From: Moringa oleifera
Taxonomy: Eukaryota; Streptophyta; Magnoliopsida; Brassicales; Moringaceae
Assembly (NCBI GenBank): GCA_021397835.1
Contig: JAJFZO010000344.1
Span: forward strand, 7,378,001-7,442,000
Reading direction: 5' to 3'
Length of the DNA: 64,000 bases
The position numbers were made by a program, and so were the translations under genes. Position 1 is the stretch's first letter; the number at the start of each line of letters is the position of its first letter. Of this stretch, positions 46,527 to 59,235 are shown in pieces. The notes beneath the pieces were generated by a model. It saw only the letters and a list, made by a program, of their open reading frames with translations. It ran no database searches and was not told the DNA's origin.

Positions 46527-49500
46527 ATGTAAGAATATTTCAACTTTTCTACCTCAAGCTTCAATTCTTTCGTTTAGTTACCGATAAAAGCATCTATTTT
46601 TTGGGTCGTTTTTTCTTTATGCACAAGGAATGAATAGCTGGGCAAAATCTTATTAGATGAACGGTTCTTAATAACTGGATAGGATTGCGTTAAGTAGGTA
46701 ATTTGTTGCTGATGATTGTGAAACTTTCAGGTCGCAGGAAGGGAAAGCGAGGGAAGCGATAAGGGATGCCCTGAAGGCACTAAGGAAGCGACATTTGCTC
46801 GAGGAAGGAGCTCATGCTCCCGCTTATATAGCTCTTTCCAGGCCCATCCTTTCCCAGGTGCTCTTCCTCTCATTCACTTAAGTCAATCCTTGATCGAATG
46901 TTAATTAATGATGATATATAGGGGTTTGTAATAGTCAGTTTATCTAGTTGCAGATGTCGAAAATAGCAAGTTTAGAATATAGATGCTATAGGTGGCAGTT
47001 CTGTCGAAATTGCAATATTTGAAGAGAGAATTTTGAAGTTGTCCACATGGAGTAGGTGATATGATGCATCAATTTGCCTGCATTGCTGTAGGATAGTGTC
47101 CTCTGTTTCTTTGATAAGAATTTTAATATCTATGTATCGCGTACTTAGGACCAAGCTGCACAACCCTTTTGTGGTTAGCAGTTAAATGTTAGGATTTCTA
47201 TAAAATTTGAATAATCTATGTCACCTACAAAAAGATTACCCAACATCCAAAGTTTTAAGGAATGTATCCATTTGCCCTAAAAACTTCTATTGGTGTCTCA
47301 GCCCCTAAAAAACCATTCTATTTCTTTCTGGCCATATGATCCAAAAAAATTAACCAGAAGAAGCATCTTAAGCTATATTCCTTCTGCTTTGAAACCCCAG
47401 AATCTTGCCCACGCCTTCAACTGCTGACCCACGAATCCATGATGGCCCAAGACAGTTTTCATTACAGCTGGAGTCCTCCCGTAAGCATGTCTAGAGTAGC
47501 TGCACCATTGGAGGATGTGAAATACCATCTCTTCTTGTCCCTTGCACAAGGAACACCGGTTTACCAAGGCCTTTCCTTTTTTTTTTTTTTTTAAAGTTAT
47601 CGATCATGAAGATCTTCCCCCAAACTGCCTCTCAAGCAAAGAATGCCACCTTAGGACATAAACCTTCCATTATTGTAGGATATTATGCAACTCTGGATAT
47701 GCAAACTTTGACATGGATGACAAGAAGTTCTCATTCAGTTGAAACAGAACATAAAATGTGTTGTTTTTTTTCCCCCTTGATATTCAATCAGTAACGTGAA
47801 TGGAACTTTGGAGTCAGAGAGGAGATTTCTTCTTTTGCTATGATGAAACAGAGAATCTGATCCTGTTAGTGAAAGCCTAGATTCAAATGCTAAACACGAT
47901 AAAGCCTTCAATCACACTTGAGTCCTTCTTACCTATCAAAACAGTTCTATCTGTCAAACTATTGGCTGTTGTCTCGCTTTTTCGTCACGGCCACTGCCAT
48001 TCCTCAACAGAATCCAAAGTTTCCCTGATAATCTTGGGTAGGCTATGATGGCGCTTGTATAATGCAACTCACTGATTTTGTTCTCTTACAAAATCGTTAT
48101 TCTTACAGTGGTATAGTGACTGAGCCACCTTTGTCCTTTTGCATTCTTTTGATCTAGGAAAAAAGTATTCATTTAGTATTTTCAGCGACTAAATTAGCAT
48201 TTGGCATGTTCACTTTTTGAGGAACCACTATCTTTGGTGCTGCTGAACACTAGTATTCTTGATTATTCTTTGGCACACTTATTGACGTTGTTATTTCATT
48301 TGTTCTAAATTTTGTTAGATATTGTAATTTAGTTAGTTGTTTGTTGTTTTTTTCTTGAAGGGCTCAGAATGGAAAGAGAAAGCAGAAAATCTGGAGCTAG
48401 AACTCCAGCAGTGTTATAGAGCTCAATCTCGATTATCCGAGCAACTTGCGGTCGAACTAGCTGAGTCCAGAGTTTCAAAAGGTTCGCTACAAGAGAAGGA
48501 AGCAATAATTGCTGATCTGCAGAATGAATTGACTCAAACAAGGTTGCTTTTTACTGTTTCTGTTTCTTCCAGCCGACAAGATGCTACTTCAAGTTGTTGT
48601 GTGAAATAATTGAAACTGAGTTACATAGTGCAGGGATGAATGTTCTCAATTAAAAGCAGACCTAGAAGAGAAAACTAAAGCATTAGATTTGCTTGTTGCT
48701 GAGAACCAAGAACTCAGATCACAATTGGAACAGATGACTTTAAATGCTAAAAACGCTGAAGCTGAAAATAAGATGTTGATTGATCGCTGGATGTTACAAA
48801 AGATGCAGGATGCTGAACGACTTAATGAGGTATCCAGTCTTCTTTACATTTTCTTCTCTTAGATGGAAGATAAAATTAATTTTGATGTGCTTATTATAAC
48901 TAACTGAAGCTCATTATGTTCTTTCCTTTCACACCCTCCAAACAGACCTCTTTAACCCCAAAGAAAGGAAAAAAAACACTTCCTTTTGTATTTTATTTTT
49001 AAGGGGAACATAAAAATATGACTTCTTTGAGGTGCTGAAATCTTTAGAAAATAAATAGAGTTGAGGCTAGTGAACTTTAAGCCTTAAGTTTTGGTTTGGG
49101 TGAAGGAGAATATGATCATCACTGGCAACTTTATAAGTTTCAGGCTGGCTTTTGGCAGTAGAAACTCTGTTTGAACCGGGTTTCTATCTGTTCTTTTGTC
49201 AAGGTTACTCATTGGAAAGAAAACACTACTCAGGAGCTATGTTCCTATTAAATAATGTTAAAGGCTCCTACTGGATGTTACTCCCTGTTTATTTTTCCCA
49301 TACAGTTTTTGCACTTTTTTCTGGCTTTAAATATCCTGGTTATTTTAAGCCCAAGATATTTTATGGATTACTTGAGTTTTTTATTAATTTAGGCAAATGC
49401 ACTTTATGAAGATATGATTGATCGACTCAAGGCCAGTGGTTTAGAAAGCTTTGCTCGGCAGCAAGTAGATGGTATTGTCCGCAGAAGTGAAGAAGGTGCT

Positions 49501-50415
49501 GAGTATTTTCAAGAGTCAACAGTTCCTTCAACATGCAAGCACAGGATCCATGCCCATGAAGGGGGCTGTGCTTCTATAATGTTTGAGTGCAATTCTGGCA
49601 AGTTGATTAGTGGGGGACAGGATCGGTCAATCAAAATGTGGGATACAAACGCTGGTTCATTAAGTCGTACTCTATATGGTTGCCTTGGCTCTGTTCTTGA
49701 CCTTACCATTACTCATGATAACAGATCCATCATAGCAGCAAGCAGCTCAAACAATTTATATGTATGGGATGTCTCTACTGGGCAAGTGCGTCATACTCTG
49801 ACAGGCCATATAGATAAAGTTTGTGCTGTAGATGTGAATAAAGTTTCTAGCCGCCATGTTGTGAGTGCAGCTTATGACCGTACTATAAAATTGTGGGATT
49901 TACAGAAAGGTTATTGCATTAATACAATAATGTTTTACAGCAACTGCAATGCACTTTGCTTCAGTACAGATGGACAGACTCTATGTTCTGGTCATGTTGA
50001 TGGGAATCTTCGATTATGGGATATTCAGACAGGAAAACTACTCAGTGAAGTAGCTGCACATTCATCTGTTGTTACATCTATCTCCCTGTCTCGAAATGGT
50101 AATGTTGTATTGACTAGTGGGAGAGACAACTTGCATAACTTATTTGACATTCGCACTTTGGAAGTTTGTGGCACCTTCAGAGCGACTGGAAATAGAGTGG
50201 CATCTAATTGGAGCAGGTCGTGTATTAGTCCAGATGACAACTATATTGCTGCAGGCTCAGCTGATGGATGTATGTATATATGGTCAATATCTAAATCTGA
50301 AATAGTAAGTACTCTGAAGGAGCACACTGCTCCTGTTCTTTGTTGTTCATGGAGTGGGCTTGGAAAACCACTGGCCTCTGCAGACAAGAATGGAGTTATT
50401 TGTACTTGGGCATGA
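46527..50415 (+). CDS. ATG16: Autophagy protein ATG16 (coiled coil plus WD40 propeller)
   Basis: Exons 46527-46528 (A and T of the start codon), 46731-46857, 48361-48542, 48634-48829 and 49393-50415 give 509 residues. The product begins MSQEGKAREAIRDALKALRK, then has a coiled coil (about 45-170; SEWKEKAENLELELQQCY, LVAENQELRSQLEQM) and a C-terminal WD40 propeller of seven repeats (about 185-509; LISGGQDRSIKMWD, VVSAAYDRTIKLWD, LCSGHVDGNLRLWD, GSADGCMYIWS). ATG16 binds ATG5-ATG12 and places the complex at the phagophore, where it drives ATG8 lipidation. The start codon is split by an intron (AT|G), with a consensus gtaagaat donor at 46529. Intron 2 (46858-48360) carries an antisense LINE remnant. 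Length fits the family. Confidence 0.92.
47260..47700 (-). mobile_element. LINE retrotransposon remnant (zf-RVT zinc-binding region) in ATG16 intron 2
   Basis: Read on the minus strand, the region gives PKVAFFA*EAVWGKIFMIDNF, then a poly-A interruption with a frame change, then VNRCSLCKGQEEMVFHILQW and further LINE-like sequence. This is the reverse-transcriptase zinc-binding domain found at the C-terminus of plant LINE ORF2 proteins (AFFAWEA...NRC.LC...E...H.L..C). It has at least one stop (Trp to TGA) and one frameshift at the homopolymer 47578-47593, so it is dead. Only the 3' part of an element is recognised; no target-site duplication was identified. Confidence 0.8.
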
Positions 50416-52322
50416 CGGTCACTTACAACAATGTAAATATGATAGAATGGTAAGTTTCAGTCTGATTCCTTCTTAAATTACTTGGACCCTGAAAATCTGC
50501 TAGCCCCAAGTGATGATTTTATTCTTCCTCGAAACAGAACAGAAGTGTCCCAGTGGTACCGAGTTCTTTATGCTTTGGCAATCATGATCAAGTGTAGGAA
50601 CTATCTGTATGATTGTGAATAATTTGGCACGGTTGGAAATTGTGATTGTTTAGGTTTAAATGATTACTTATGATTCTTTCTGCCATAACCTAATTTGTCA
50701 GGTTCTTGACTAATGAACACAAGTCTTTACACTGAGAATTTTTCATGTTTGCATTATTTCCTTCCTACATTTGAAATCGAAACTAGTATCTGATTTTGAT
50801 GAATTCCCCACAAGCTTGCAAAATGGTGCGGTCGGTTGGGATTTGTTCTCTGATGTCACCAAAGGTTGAAGGAGTAACAGTGCAGAAAGAACATGCAGGA
50901 TGGTTTGATACCAAGAAAAGAATATTCCAAATTATTAAGGTCAAAATTAGAACATAAGACTGAAATTAAAACCTGTTAAAAAGACCTTCTTGAACTATAA
51001 TGTAAAGAGCCAGATGCGCATGTAGCAGCTGTCCAAATTCCTTGCACAAGATTTCTGAATACCTCAAGATAATGCAAATATGTCTATGTTTTGCCAACAT
51101 AAGCATAAAACACTTGTAAACTTTTATATTCAACCCTTAGTTAGGATTTTAAGGAAGTTGCCATTAAATTATGAACTGAAAACACTGAAACCTCGGATTA
51201 GAAGCATGTTCACGTCATGTCCCTGCTATAATTGAGCTGTGATTGGGTAGGACAAATCATAAGCGTCTTACATCAAATATCTTAAAGGAAGGCACGCCAC
51301 CTATTTCGTGGGAACTCTTGGACTTGCATGCTTTGTTGCTCCAACCGAAAGTGATGGCTATGGCCATTATCCAATTCAAGAAGGGACTACTCCACGTGGG
51401 AACACAGCCTAGGCTCTGTTCTAATCATGTGTGCTCTGCCTCTAACTTGTAAGAAACTAGTCCCTTCTACATAACGCGACAGTAACCCTGTAAGCAACGC
51501 TGACCACCTAGTCAACAAATCGCTTGAACCAGATTGACCATGGTGATTTCACAGATAAACCCATCATTTGAGCTTCCTAGATAGTTTTGATTCTGCCCAT
51601 TAATCAGAATTTACGACCCATTTAACAGGTTAACAAGAATTAGGTTTCTAGTTTTTACCCACTTGACTTGAAATTGGTCTTGTTGCCATTAGCCTCGCAA
51701 CTGGGTGATTGATGTCATGATCATTTCACCATTTAGATCAAGTTTGTATAAAGTTTGCAAATTGGGTGTGAAAATAGAATCGTTTCGTATCTGATTTGGG
51801 TGCAGCAGCTTTTCTGTTAAAATCCCATTTAAAAGCATAAAATATGAGTTTCAGTTAAAGCTGAAGCAGTTGCAGAAGGAACTTTAATTAAAATCCTCTC
51901 TATACGTAACCATGCTTGTCACTTTCTATCTCTCTTCTCTCATGTTGTGATGTGATAACGTGTTTGCATGTAAATGGTCACAACTTTCTGTCTGAAGTCG
52001 AAACTGATTTGACCCCTTGTTCTTTTTTCTGTAAAAAGTAAACAAAAACTCACTTACATGAGGACTTTCTTGTACTGGCAGCTCAATCAATCATACAGGC
52101 TGTGTTATCTCCATTGTTTTCAAGATCCTACCTTCACATCTTTCTTTCCTCATGACTGATTGTTGATGCCCATAAGAAACATGCAACTTCATTATTTATT
52201 ATCCTTTGTTTTGTTCTTCAAGTTTCAGGGCCAGCTTGTTATCTTCATCTCCTTTCATTTCCCTATATAAAGAGGTGCTTGAGGGGCATCAACTCATACC
52301 TGTGCTGAAAACTTCATAGCAA
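50416..52322. other. Intergenic, no gene seen
   Basis: The first part is ATG16 3' UTR, possibly with a 3' UTR intron (gtaagt-like donor at 50451). The remainder, of normal composition, contains no recognisable coding sequence. The end is the promoter of the cysteine protease gene. Confidence 0.5.
52264..52271 (+). promoter_or_regulatory. TATA box of the KDEL cysteine protease gene
   Basis: TATATAAA, within the context CCCTATATAAAGAGG, lies 52 bases before the ATG at 52323. It is a strong plant TATA match at a sensible distance. Confidence 0.6.
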
Positions 52323-53755
<1,433 letters not shown>

Positions 53756-54268
53756 ACAAGCTTAACCATTCGCTTCAAATCTGATCTGATCAGCTCACAA
53801 TTGTTACGAATTTCTTCAGTGTTAAAAGTTTCATGTATTGTGAATCCATAAAGTGAATAATATTCATCCCAGATTTGATGCTGATGCGTCTTTTCAAGAT
53901 GAATTTGTTGAAATAAGAACTTCCGAACATTTTATAGCACAGTTGGATGTCATGTAACTATGGTACAGGATATGAAACTATGCATATTATAGATTTCCCT
54001 TTTCTCTACAGGAGTTGGATAGGTTTGGAGACTGTTCGATCTCCGATTGTCACTGTCTGATATCCATGATTCAACTGCTTCTGAGAAATTTAGGTACTTC
54101 GTTTCAGTTTGACCTGTTCAATTTGGAAAGTTTCCACATATCAAATCACAGGTCAACACAAAGTCATCGCCCACAACTGTGAAAATTCCAACATCTTGTC
54201 TTATTCTGATCAGAAATCTGAAAAAAAGTTGCAGAACTGTAACGGTACACGTTATTCATGATCGATGA
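53756..54268. other. Convergent intergenic region
   Basis: Between the converging protease and MsrA genes. It should contain both 3' UTRs. No other feature seen. Confidence 0.5.
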
Positions 54269-55003
54269 TCAACCATAGCATCTGATGGGGTCAGTACAAC
54301 CCTTCTCGGCAGACTGTTTCAGCCCCTTACCTCCTCCCTTTTCCAGATATTGTTGGTGGTACTCCTCCGCCTGGTAAAACCTCTTCGCCGGCAGGATTTC
54401 TGTGACTATCTTCCTCTCCTTCAACTCCAGCTGCTTCGCTTCCATGGACTCCCGGGCAAGACGAACCTGAGTATCTGTGTAGTAGTATATCCCCGACCTG
54501 TATTGTGCACCCACATCTCCGCCCTGGGAAACTCAAAGGATTAATCTCTGAAAGAAACTGTGTCTATACACACAGAGAAAAAGCTGTCCGATCAATACCT
54601 GGCGATTCAGGGTGGTTGGATCGTGGCGGGACCAGAACAGGGAGAGGAGATCGGTATACGGTCGGACTTGCGGGTCAAACTGGACGCGAACAACCTCGAC
54701 GTGGCGGGTAGTGCCGGAGCATACCAGTTCGTAATTCGGGTCAGGAACATGGCCCTGAGAGTAGCCCACCTCCGTCTTCACAACTCCCACCACCCGCTGA
54801 AACGCCAGCTCCACCCCCCAGAAGCACCCGGCTCCGAACTGAGCAAACTCGAGACCCGGATTGTCCGGCTGGTCCAGATCCGGATCCAAGGCCGGGTTGC
54901 GCCCGCTGGCAGTGGCAGTGGCAGTGGAAGCAGCCATTTTTGAGCTCCTAGAATGAGCACTGGATCGTATAAATAGAGATTCGAAGAGGCTGAATCTAGC
55001 CAT
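54269..55003 (-). CDS. MSRA: Peptide methionine-S-sulfoxide reductase A
   Basis: Two exons on the complement strand, 54599-55003 and 54269-54523, give 219 residues. The catalytic motif GAGCFWG has the active cysteine at residue 60, followed by the family signatures [49 protein letters not shown] and [10 protein letters not shown] resolving Cys pair near the C-terminus ([12 protein letters not shown]) is typical of plant cytosolic MsrA. The enzyme reduces methionine-S-sulfoxide in oxidised proteins using thioredoxin. The 22 residues before the second Met ([11 protein letters not shown]) are Arg/Ser-rich, could be a short targeting peptide, or may not be translated. Confidence 0.94.
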
Positions 55004-58000
55004 TTTTACGGTCCAGATTAAATCTGGATTATTATTTAATTAAATAAATAAATTATATTAATACATGTTAAAAACATTATTCTAAAAAATTAAATTTTTA
55101 GAAGATTTCCTACCATATGTTGCATGCAAGTTGTCAAGTCACGTGGATGGGTACGCTACAACCAGCAACCCTGTCCGTTTGCTGTCCGAGGCTAAGATCG
55201 GTCAGTGTACGAATTGCACAAAACGACAGCGTAGGAATCTCCAAAACGGAATGAGGAGAACTTTTGTTTAGTTTTTTTTCCTAATTATTATTTATAAAAA
55301 TATTTTGCATTAACAATCTAATTATTTTAAAAAATCAACACAAACGGAATCGAGAGATAATTTAAATAAAATATACACTTTCAACTTTAAAAATGTAATC
55401 TTGATTGAAGATAATTAAATTAAACTTTGGCCAAAAGTATTATAAAAAAATTAAGCATATTTTTACTAATTCAAAGCAATACATCAATTTAGAATAATTT
55501 TTTGACTCTCAAAACTATTTATTATGAATTTTTTTAAAAATTTTAACAATAAATTTTAAAAAAATATATTTTAATATTCAAAAAACTCTAAAATGTTTTA
55601 TAATGGTTGTTTGAATTATTTTTATGTTTATAAAAAAAATTAAATTTAAATTTATAACATAAAATTTTCAATATAAATATTTTAGATATTTTAATAAATA
55701 TTTATTTAATTATTTTCATCTATCATAATATGTTTTAAAATATTTTAAATTTTAAAATAAAAATAAAATATAAAATATTTTTAAAAAATTTAAATAATGT
55801 TTACTTTATAATTTTTAATTCCATGCTTATAAATAAAACCAATTGGGCCTTCTCAATCTTTTAGGCCCAAATTAGCAACTAAAATGTCGATTTCACCCTT
55901 ACTTCGTGGCTTTGATGGGCCAATTTGCTGGCCGTCAGTGCTCCAAGTTGCCCAACTGATCAATAATCGATCCAAAACTAGTGTGAGTTGTTTTTTATTT
56001 TTAATTAATTATAAATAATTAAAATAAGATGTATACAAAATTATAATATTTACTGTATATTATTAATTTAATTTTATATTTTAAAATATAAATTAATTTT
56101 TAAAGTATCAATTTAATTCTTACCTTTATAGCAGCTGAAAATGGCTAATATCTTTTTGGCTTCTAGTGCCGCCGTTTTATGAAATACGTGACCGACCTCT
56201 CTAACAGGTGAGGTTGCTGGTTGTGACGTACCATCCACGTGGACGTAATTTACAACTTGCATGTAACATTTATGAAATCTCCTAAAACTATATTTTCAGG
56301 GTAATCTTTTAGTAATGCATTAATTCAAATATTTTAATTTAATTAAATACTAATACAGATGCATGGTAGATGGACCTTTAAAAAAATAACATTCTCTACA
56401 AAAATAAGTAAATAAAAATTTATATTTTTGACAATAAAAAAAATATATAATGAATAAAGTAAACATTTTATTAATTTATTATTCTAAATAAATATCAACC
56501 AAGTGTAATCCATTATGAAACATGGAGGAACAACTTAATATTTATTAAATAAACTAATTATGTAACAATTCTTTAATATTATTTTGTTGAATTAAATTAA
56601 AAATGACGATAAAAAATATTTCTATAATGTACAATGTTATTTATGAAAAAAAATAAATGAGATGTTTATTAATAATTTGTTTTTATTAAACTATCACATC
56701 TTATTATTTTTAAAAAAATTAACACACATCATAATGATGAAGATCTCATCTTTTATCCATATACTATTATTAAGATCTCATCTTATTTACAGACATCTCA
56801 ACAGAAGAATAATTAAGATCAATCATAATTAATTAAACTTATAATTAATCTAATTTTTTCAAGATAACTTATCAAACAATCATGCAATAGTCATCCAAAA
56901 TCCTCTAATATTCTCATCTTAATATATGCTCGGAGTCTCCATTTGGTCACTTTTGAATCAGGAATCTCCAATAAATCTGGGCCAAAAGATTTTCCACAAA
57001 TCTCATAAACTGGTAAGAATATCTCTTCCTTTTTTATGTTTATGTCTAATTAATTATCATTAATACACATGAAATCTATAAGATCAAATTCTTTATAGGG
57101 TATGCCATCCATTTATGCAACAAAACCTATTGCTAAGCCTAATTGACATTTTTGGATTTAATTTAGAGAGTCATTAGTGCAAGGGACCCTATTGTTGTCT
57201 GCCAAAATTTGATTTTGTCCCTCCATTTGTAAGGCCACATTGTGTTGAGTGGCAGGTCCTACACTTTGCCAAATGATATAATAGTAGAATTTTTTCAAAA
57301 GTTTAAAATTAAATATAAGTAGAAAGATTCGATTGCAATGAAACTGTAAGATCAATCTTTTAAAATTGAATTTCATAAAACAAAAAATCGTTTTACCTGT
57401 TTCGATTCACTCCTAAATTTAAGTCTCTTAATTTTATTTTTCTTTTAAATTATCAAACCCTTAATCTTTTAGAATACTTATTCATTCTCTGTGCAAAAAA
57501 ATAAAATAAAATCTCAAACTGCAAGAAAACTATAGTAAAATTACAAGATCCTTTGGAGAATTTAAAACTGGATATACATGACAAAGGTGGGCAATATTAA
57601 GAAGTTGATTTGGACAAGAAACTTCATGGTCTGAAACAGGTTCAGGCTCAGGCAGGCCACTTTCTGTATTTTAACAGGTCTCAGACATTGTTAGAGTGGC
57701 ATGCAGTTTTAATTAAAGCAGCCACTTGGGGAGGCTGATTCTTGAAAGCGGATGGTGGTCGGGACAGAAGAAAAAACCTCAAGTGAGGTTCAATAATTGA
57801 GTAGTGGGAGTGGGTGTACAAGTTGCAGCCTTGGAGAAAGGTCTTCTCCACCTGCTTAAGCCTGCAGAAAGTTTAAAGTACCCTTTTGGGGCTTTCATGG
57901 GATCATCTCTTAGCCCTAAAAGTAAACGAATGTAAAGTGAAAGTCTCTCTTTTTTTAGCATTCACTGATATCTGTTCCAGATCCAACATTTGTAATCATC

Positions 58001-59235
58001 AAAGGAGAACTTTTGTTTCTTCTGGACCATTCAAGCTTTTACCTTTTACATTGTTTAAATCTGTTTTTCCTTTTTTCTTTTTGTATTTTACAGATATATG
58101 TCAGAACTTACTGTCATCGTTGCAGTAGCTTGGAGCCATTAGTGTTAGTTTTGCTTAGTTTCAGAGAAGTGATAAGGGGATGTTGCGTTGGGCCAATGGA
58201 GGGAAGCTGGCGGATTTCATTGCTGCAATTTGATTTGGAATTCTCGTACGGAAAATAACATAGAAAATTGACTGATTAATGATACAGGGAAAATATCTTC
58301 TTGCTTAATGTTGACGCACCCAGAAAAAGACTATACCCATTCAATCAAATTGTTCCAAATGTTTAGTTGCAAAATGAAGATGATTACTCCCAAAAAGACC
58401 TCTCACTTCATGAGAAAATAAAAAACATACAATCAATTGCTCCGATTGGAAGAGTTTGGCATGGTTAATTAATATTCTTCTTAAGCTTAATTAATCAATT
58501 GATATCTTCTTTTATTTTGTGGTTCACAAAATGGTTAATGATTTAGTGGCTAGTTGAAGTGTCGTGGCCGAAAGGCGAGAGCATGTTGATCAAGACTTCT
58601 GTGGTTGTAAATTGATTTTCATTTGTCTTGATTAAGGTTTTCAATTTTTTTGTTCGTATCGGATTTCGGATCATATGACTTAATCCTAACTAGTGGGGGA
58701 TGTTTAACGCCATCCACATATAATAATGCCATTTTGACATTCTTGTAATAATATCATCAATAGTGCATTGCAATGATATAAATCCCTCAAAATATCAGCC
58801 TATACATGCGTACAAAACCTAATCTATTTGCTAATCTTTGGCAATGGGAGCTTAACCACATAAACGTTAATTTATGATTTGTTTATTTGCACTTAATTAA
58901 AATGGACAAAAAAGAAACAGAAATCAAAGTGAAGAATTAGTAAATATGCTACCATTTTATTGAGCACAAACAGAGCAAGAGGATTGATTTGCATTTGTAT
59001 GAAATATAAAGGGAGAGATTAGAGATACAAGCAAACCACTCCATATGACTTGCATATTAGTTTCTTGACAAGCTCACTCTTTAACTCAACCCCATCAGAG
59101 GCTTCCTCTATTCAACTATGAATCCTCTCAAGGGGTTTGGGACAAAACAGACTGAAAAGGACTCCTCTCATTTACAGACTCAAGACACAATTTCTTCAAC
59201 TCACTCCTACTGCTTCTAAATGGGAAAGAGACTGA
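55004..59235. other. Large intergenic region, mostly AT-rich
   Basis: 55030-55100, 55260-55830, 55990-56110 and 56290-56870 are AT-rich. 57540-58260 has ordinary composition and a short inverted repeat (GGAGAA/TTCTCC near 57834), but no gene or miRNA was recognised. 58920-59235 is likely the 3' UTR of the BTB-TAZ gene. No coding region supported. Confidence 0.5.

Noticed and set aside
57540..58260. Possible miRNA precursor or small gene around the GGAGAA/TTCTCC inverted repeat
   Set aside because: The stem is only six base pairs and no known mature miRNA sequence was recognised.
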